Source: Lachnospiraceae bacterium UBA4380
Lineage (GTDB): Bacteria > Bacillota > Clostridia > Lachnospirales > Lachnospiraceae
DNA: 7,236 nt
NCBI GenBank assembly: GCA_002390025.1
Contig: DGRU01000208.1
Span: 1 to 7,236 of the forward strand
Reading direction: 5' to 3'
In this document: piece after piece, positions 4,664 to 7,236 of the stretch
How positions within the stretch are numbered: the stretch's first letter is position 1
Layout of the letters: each line of letters starts with the position of its first letter
The notes under the pieces: generated by a model
Database searches by the model: none
What the model was told of the DNA's origin: nothing
Seen by the model: the letters and a program-made list of their open reading frames with translations, nothing else
Program-made: the position numbers and the translations under genes

Positions 4664-6928
4664 ATGGGATGGTTTGATGAACAGATCAGGGAGAGGATGA
4701 AGAGTGACCAGGAAATTCTGGAGGACTCTTTTCTGCAGATAGTCGATTCCGTCATGGGAAATCACACGGCTTCTCAGCTTGCCAGCGATCAGGTGGTCGC
4801 CAAGGAAGCCCTGGATGACGTGCTGAAATATTACCGCTATAAGCCCGTTGAAGTTCCGGACAATATCCGCGACGTAAATGAGCAGATGGACTATGTGCTC
4901 CGTCCCCTGGGTCTGATGACTAGAAATGTGACCCTGGAGGAGGGCTGGTACAGGGATGCCTTCGGCCCCATGCTGGGTCTGTATACAGGTGATAAAGAGG
5001 CCCGCGGCAGGGGGCAGAGCGCCTCCGACGGCGCAGGCGGCGATGATTCCACGAAAGAGCAGGATGTCCCTTCGGGCACAATGGTTGCCCTTCTCCCCGG
5101 AAAGATCAGCGGCTACAGGTTCCGCGATCCGGAGACGGGGAAAATGACCCGGGTCAGCCGCGCCAACGCCCATTGTATCGCACCGGACGCCCTGTGTTTT
5201 TACCGTCCGCTCCCCATGAAGAGCCTGGGAATTCCGGACCTTCTCCTCTATATGAAGAACTGTATCTCGAGCGGAGATGTGGTGTTGATCTTCCTGGCGA
5301 CACTGGCTGTGACTCTGGTCGGCATGATCGAGCCCAAGGTGTATCAGATGGTCACAGGCCCTGTACTGGACAGTAAGAGTATTTCACTCCTGATGGGTAC
5401 CGCGGTCTTCCTCATTTCCGCGACGATCGCTTCCCAGCTTCTGGCAGTGGTGCGGTCTCTTATGATGGACCGGATCACGATCAAGACCTCCCTGGCTGTG
5501 GAGGCCTCGGTTATGATGCGGCTGCTGTCTCTGCCCCTGAGTTTTTTCAGAAAGTACTCCTCGGGTGAACTGTCAAGCCGGACAAGTGCCGTGAGTACTC
5601 TCTGCAATATGCTGATCAGCAATGTCTTCTCCATTGGTCTGAGTTCGCTGCTCTCCCTCCTGTATATCACGCAGATTTTCGGCTTTACCCCCTATCTGGT
5701 GGTGCCCTCCATTGCGATCATTCTGGTCACTGTGATCTCGAGTCTTGTGACTTCGCTTCTGCAGATCCGCATCTCCAGAGAAAAGATGAAACTCAGCGCA
5801 AAGGAATACGGCATGAGTTATGCCATGATCTCCGGCATCCGCAAGATCCGTCTCTCAGGTTCGGAAAAGCGGGCATTTGCCAGATGGGGACGCCTGTATG
5901 CGCAGAATATGGAACTGGAATATAATCCTCCCATGTTCCTCAAGATCAATTCCGTGATCATGACCGCGATCTCCCTGATTGGAAATATTATCCTCTACTA
6001 CCTGGCTGTAAAGTCTGAAGTGGGCCCCTCCGGCTATTTCGCCTTCAGCGCGGCCTACGGCAGGGTGATGGGCGCCTTCAGTTCCCTGGCAGGGATCGCC
6101 ATCTCCGTGGCCAGCATACCGCCGGTCCTGGAAATGGCAGAGCCCATCCTCAAGACAGAACCGGAGATCACGGCAGGAAAGGAAGTCATCACCCAGATCC
6201 GCGGAAATATCGAGATGAACCATATTTCCTTCCGCTATGAGGAGAACACCCCCTTCGTCCTCGAAGACCTCTCCCTCAAGATCCGCTCCGGGGAATATGT
6301 GGCGATCGTCGGCAGGACCGGCTGCGGCAAATCCACGCTGGTGCGTCTGCTCCTGGGCTTTGAAAAGCCCGAGAAGGGCGCCATCTACTATGACGGACAT
6401 GATCTGAACACCATTGACCCCAGATCGCTCCGCAGGAAGATGGGTGTAGTGACGCAGGACGGCCAGCTCTTTCAGGGTGATATTTTCTCCAATATCACGA
6501 TCTCCGCGCCCAACCTCACACTGGATGAGGCCTGGGAGGCGGCGGAAACTGCCGGCATTGCCCAGGATATCCGCGAAATGCCCATGGGCATGAACACAGT
6601 TATTTCCGAGGGCCTCGGCGGTATTTCCGGCGGTCAGAAACAGCGTCTGATGATCGCGCGGGCCGTGGCACCCAGGCCCACCATTCTGATCCTCGACGAG
6701 GCGACAAGCGCCCTGGACAACAAGACGCAGAAACAGGTCTCGGAAGCCCTGGACAGACTCAAATGCACCCGCATCGTCATTGCGCACAGGCTCAGTACCA
6801 TCCGCAACTGCGACAGGATCCTTCTGATCGACAACGGCAGGATCCGGGAAGAGGGAACCTATGAGGAACTGATCGAAATAGGCGGTGCCTTTGCCCAGCT
6901 GGTCGAGCGGCAGAGGCTGGACACCTGA
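4664..6928 (+). CDS. second ABC transporter, peptidase-free (NHLM ATP-binding type)
   Basis: This 754-residue exporter half-molecule is like the second ABC protein of NHLM bacteriocin systems. ATG at 4664 is chosen because AAGAGGT (4651-4657) is suitably placed; an in-frame GTG at 4631 would add 11 residues. Residues 1-200 form a cytoplasmic N-terminal region with no C39 catalytic set. It includes a hydrophilic low-complexity linker around 112-138 rich in Gly, Asp, Ser and Lys, then a small folded part (FYRPLPMKSLGI). Membrane segments run from about 206 to 500. The ATPase has Walker A GRTGCGKST (550-558), signature ISGGQ (654-658), Walker B D678/E679, and switch H708, so it should hydrolyse ATP. 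It probably pairs with the C39 transporter as a heterodimer or acts at a second step; the sequence does not say which. It starts 82 nt after the previous stop, and no further operon gene is visible after it. Confidence 0.9.
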   Translation: MGWFDEQIRERMKSDQEILEDSFLQIVDSVMGNHTASQLASDQVVAKEALDDVLKYYRYKPVEVPDNIRDVNEQMDYVLRPLGLMTRNVTLEEGWYRDAFGPMLGLYTGDKEARGRGQSASDGAGGDDSTKEQDVPSGTMVALLPGKISGYRFRDPETGKMTRVSRANAHCIAPDALCFYRPLPMKSLGIPDLLLYMKNCISSGDVVLIFLATLAVTLVGMIEPKVYQMVTGPVLDSKSISLLMGTAVFLISATIASQLLAVVRSLMMDRITIKTSLAVEASVMMRLLSLPLSFFRKYSSGELSSRTSAVSTLCNMLISNVFSIGLSSLLSLLYITQIFGFTPYLVVPSIAIILVTVISSLVTSLLQIRISREKMKLSAKEYGMSYAMISGIRKIRLSGSEKRAFARWGRLYAQNMELEYNPPMFLKINSVIMTAISLIGNIILYYLAVKSEVGPSGYFAFSAAYGRVMGAFSSLAGIAISVASIPPVLEMAEPILKTEPEITAGKEVITQIRGNIEMNHISFRYEENTPFVLEDLSLKIRSGEYVAIVGRTGCGKSTLVRLLLGFEKPEKGAIYYDGHDLNTIDPRSLRRKMGVVTQDGQLFQGDIFSNITISAPNLTLDEAWEAAETAGIAQDIREMPMGMNTVISEGLGGISGGQKQRLMIARAVAPRPTILILDEATSALDNKTQKQVSEALDRLKCTRIVIAHRLSTIRNCDRILLIDNGRIREEGTYEELIEIGGAFAQLVERQRLDT

Positions 6929-6954
6929 CAGGGAGAAGAGTGCAGGTATTTTTT
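6923..6954 (+). terminator. possible weak terminator of the export operon
   Basis: ACCTG (6923-6927, overlapping the stop codon) can pair with CAGGT (6943-6947), and the stem is followed by ATTTTTT (6948-6954). The U-run is good, but the five-base-pair stem with a 15-nt loop is weak, so termination may be leaky or occur at the hairpins further on. Confidence 0.35.
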
Positions 6955-7070
6955 CCGTGAGGACGTATAATCAGGAAACAGATATTATTCCCCGTGAGGG
7001 CGTATCATAAGGGGCAGGTGCTGCAGCCTGCTGGGAACAGGTACAGACAGAGTTTCCCGTGAGGACGTAT
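6955..7070 (+). repeat. three copies of the 14-bp motif CCGTGAGGRCGTAT
   Basis: CCGTGAGGACGTAT lies at 6955-6968 and 7057-7070, and CCGTGAGGGCGTAT at 6992-7005. All are on the same strand and each is preceded by a T/C-rich run. The spacing is uneven (37 and 65 bp), so this is not a CRISPR array. They look like dispersed intergenic repeats; no function is assigned. Confidence 0.75.
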
Positions 7071-7105
7071 GCTGAGCAAAAGGAGAAAAAGAGAGAAAAA
7101 AGGCC

Positions 7106-7236
7106 GTTACTGTACAGACCCACCTGAACTCGAGGTGTTTTTGCGTGGTTTCCAACGCAAAAACCCGAGTTAAACGGCGTTCGCCCCATTCGCGGAGCGA
7201 ATTTAGCATGGGCGAACGCAAGTTACTGTCACGCCC
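7106..7236. repeat. palindromic intergenic repeat: two hairpins bracketed by GTTACTGT
   Basis: GTTACTGT occurs at 7106-7113 and again at 7222-7229. Between them are two hairpins. The first has AACTCG (7127-7132)/CGAGTT (7166-7171) outside and GTTTTTGCGT (7137-7146)/ACGCAAAAAC (7155-7164) inside. The second has GCGTTCGCCC (7177-7186)/GGGCGAACGC (7210-7219) with an inner ATTCGC (7188-7193)/GCGAAT (7197-7202). The organisation resembles REP/BIME-like or non-autonomous miniature elements. It may continue past the window edge. The first hairpin might also stop transcription, as it has T-runs on one arm and A-runs on the other. No reading frame here looks like a gene. Confidence 0.6.

Noticed and set aside
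3160..4755. Long open reading frame on the minus strand (about 531 codons)
   Set aside because: It lies opposite the C39 transporter gene, shows no recognisable domain, and its composition (His/Asp/Arg-rich) is that of an antisense shadow of a GC-rich gene.
5855..6787. Minus-strand open frame of about 310 codons
   Set aside because: It is antisense to the ATPase and membrane region of the second ABC gene, and no motif is visible in it.
6971..7221. Two overlapping minus-strand short open frames
   Set aside because: They are built from the 14-bp repeats and hairpin arms, lack ribosome sites and show no domain.

Overview
The window looks like chromosomal DNA of a fairly GC-rich Firmicute, most likely a member of the Lachnospiraceae. 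This is inferred from strong AGGAGG-type ribosome sites, a QueT-type ECF S component, an NHLM-type (Nif11/nitrile-hydratase leader microcin) export operon with a very small adaptor protein, and intergenic repeats. No rRNA, tRNA or marker gene is present to fix the taxonomy. All convincing genes lie on the + strand.

Layout. Positions 1-230 are non-coding, with a GC-rich foldable segment (2-50) and a cluster of TAAAGACC repeats partly spaced at 15 bp. Positions 231-731 encode QueT, a substrate-binding membrane protein for preQ1/queuosine-precursor uptake. Positions 732-977 are non-coding and hold a 13-bp tandem repeat and a good sigma-A-like promoter (841-868). Next come two small genes (978-1319 and 1347-1655). 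Their N-termini are near-ideal double-glycine leaders, but their mature parts are unrelated: one ends in a four-cysteine zinc-ribbon-like module, the other is a bacterial SH3 domain. A large 11-bp-stem hairpin (1677-1738) separates them from three export genes: a minimal HlyD-like adaptor (1829-2242), a C39-peptidase-containing ABC transporter (2395-4581) and a second ABC transporter without the peptidase (4664-6928). Positions 6929-7236 hold no gene, only a possible weak terminator, three copies of a 14-bp motif and two long hairpins bracketed by GTTACTGT.

How it works (inference). The C39 domain would cut each cargo after Gly-Gly while the two ABC proteins and the short adaptor move it across the single membrane. 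The adaptor and both ABC proteins resemble the three-part NHLM bacteriocin export machinery. No RiPP-modifying enzyme (LanM, radical SAM, YcaO or similar) is in the window, and the cargoes look like small folded proteins rather than modified peptides. The most interesting hypothesis is therefore that this is a secretion system for small unmodified SH3 and zinc-ribbon proteins that acts on the cell surface or on neighbouring cells, not a classical lantibiotic locus. The hairpin after the cargo genes could keep cargo mRNA in excess over transporter mRNA.
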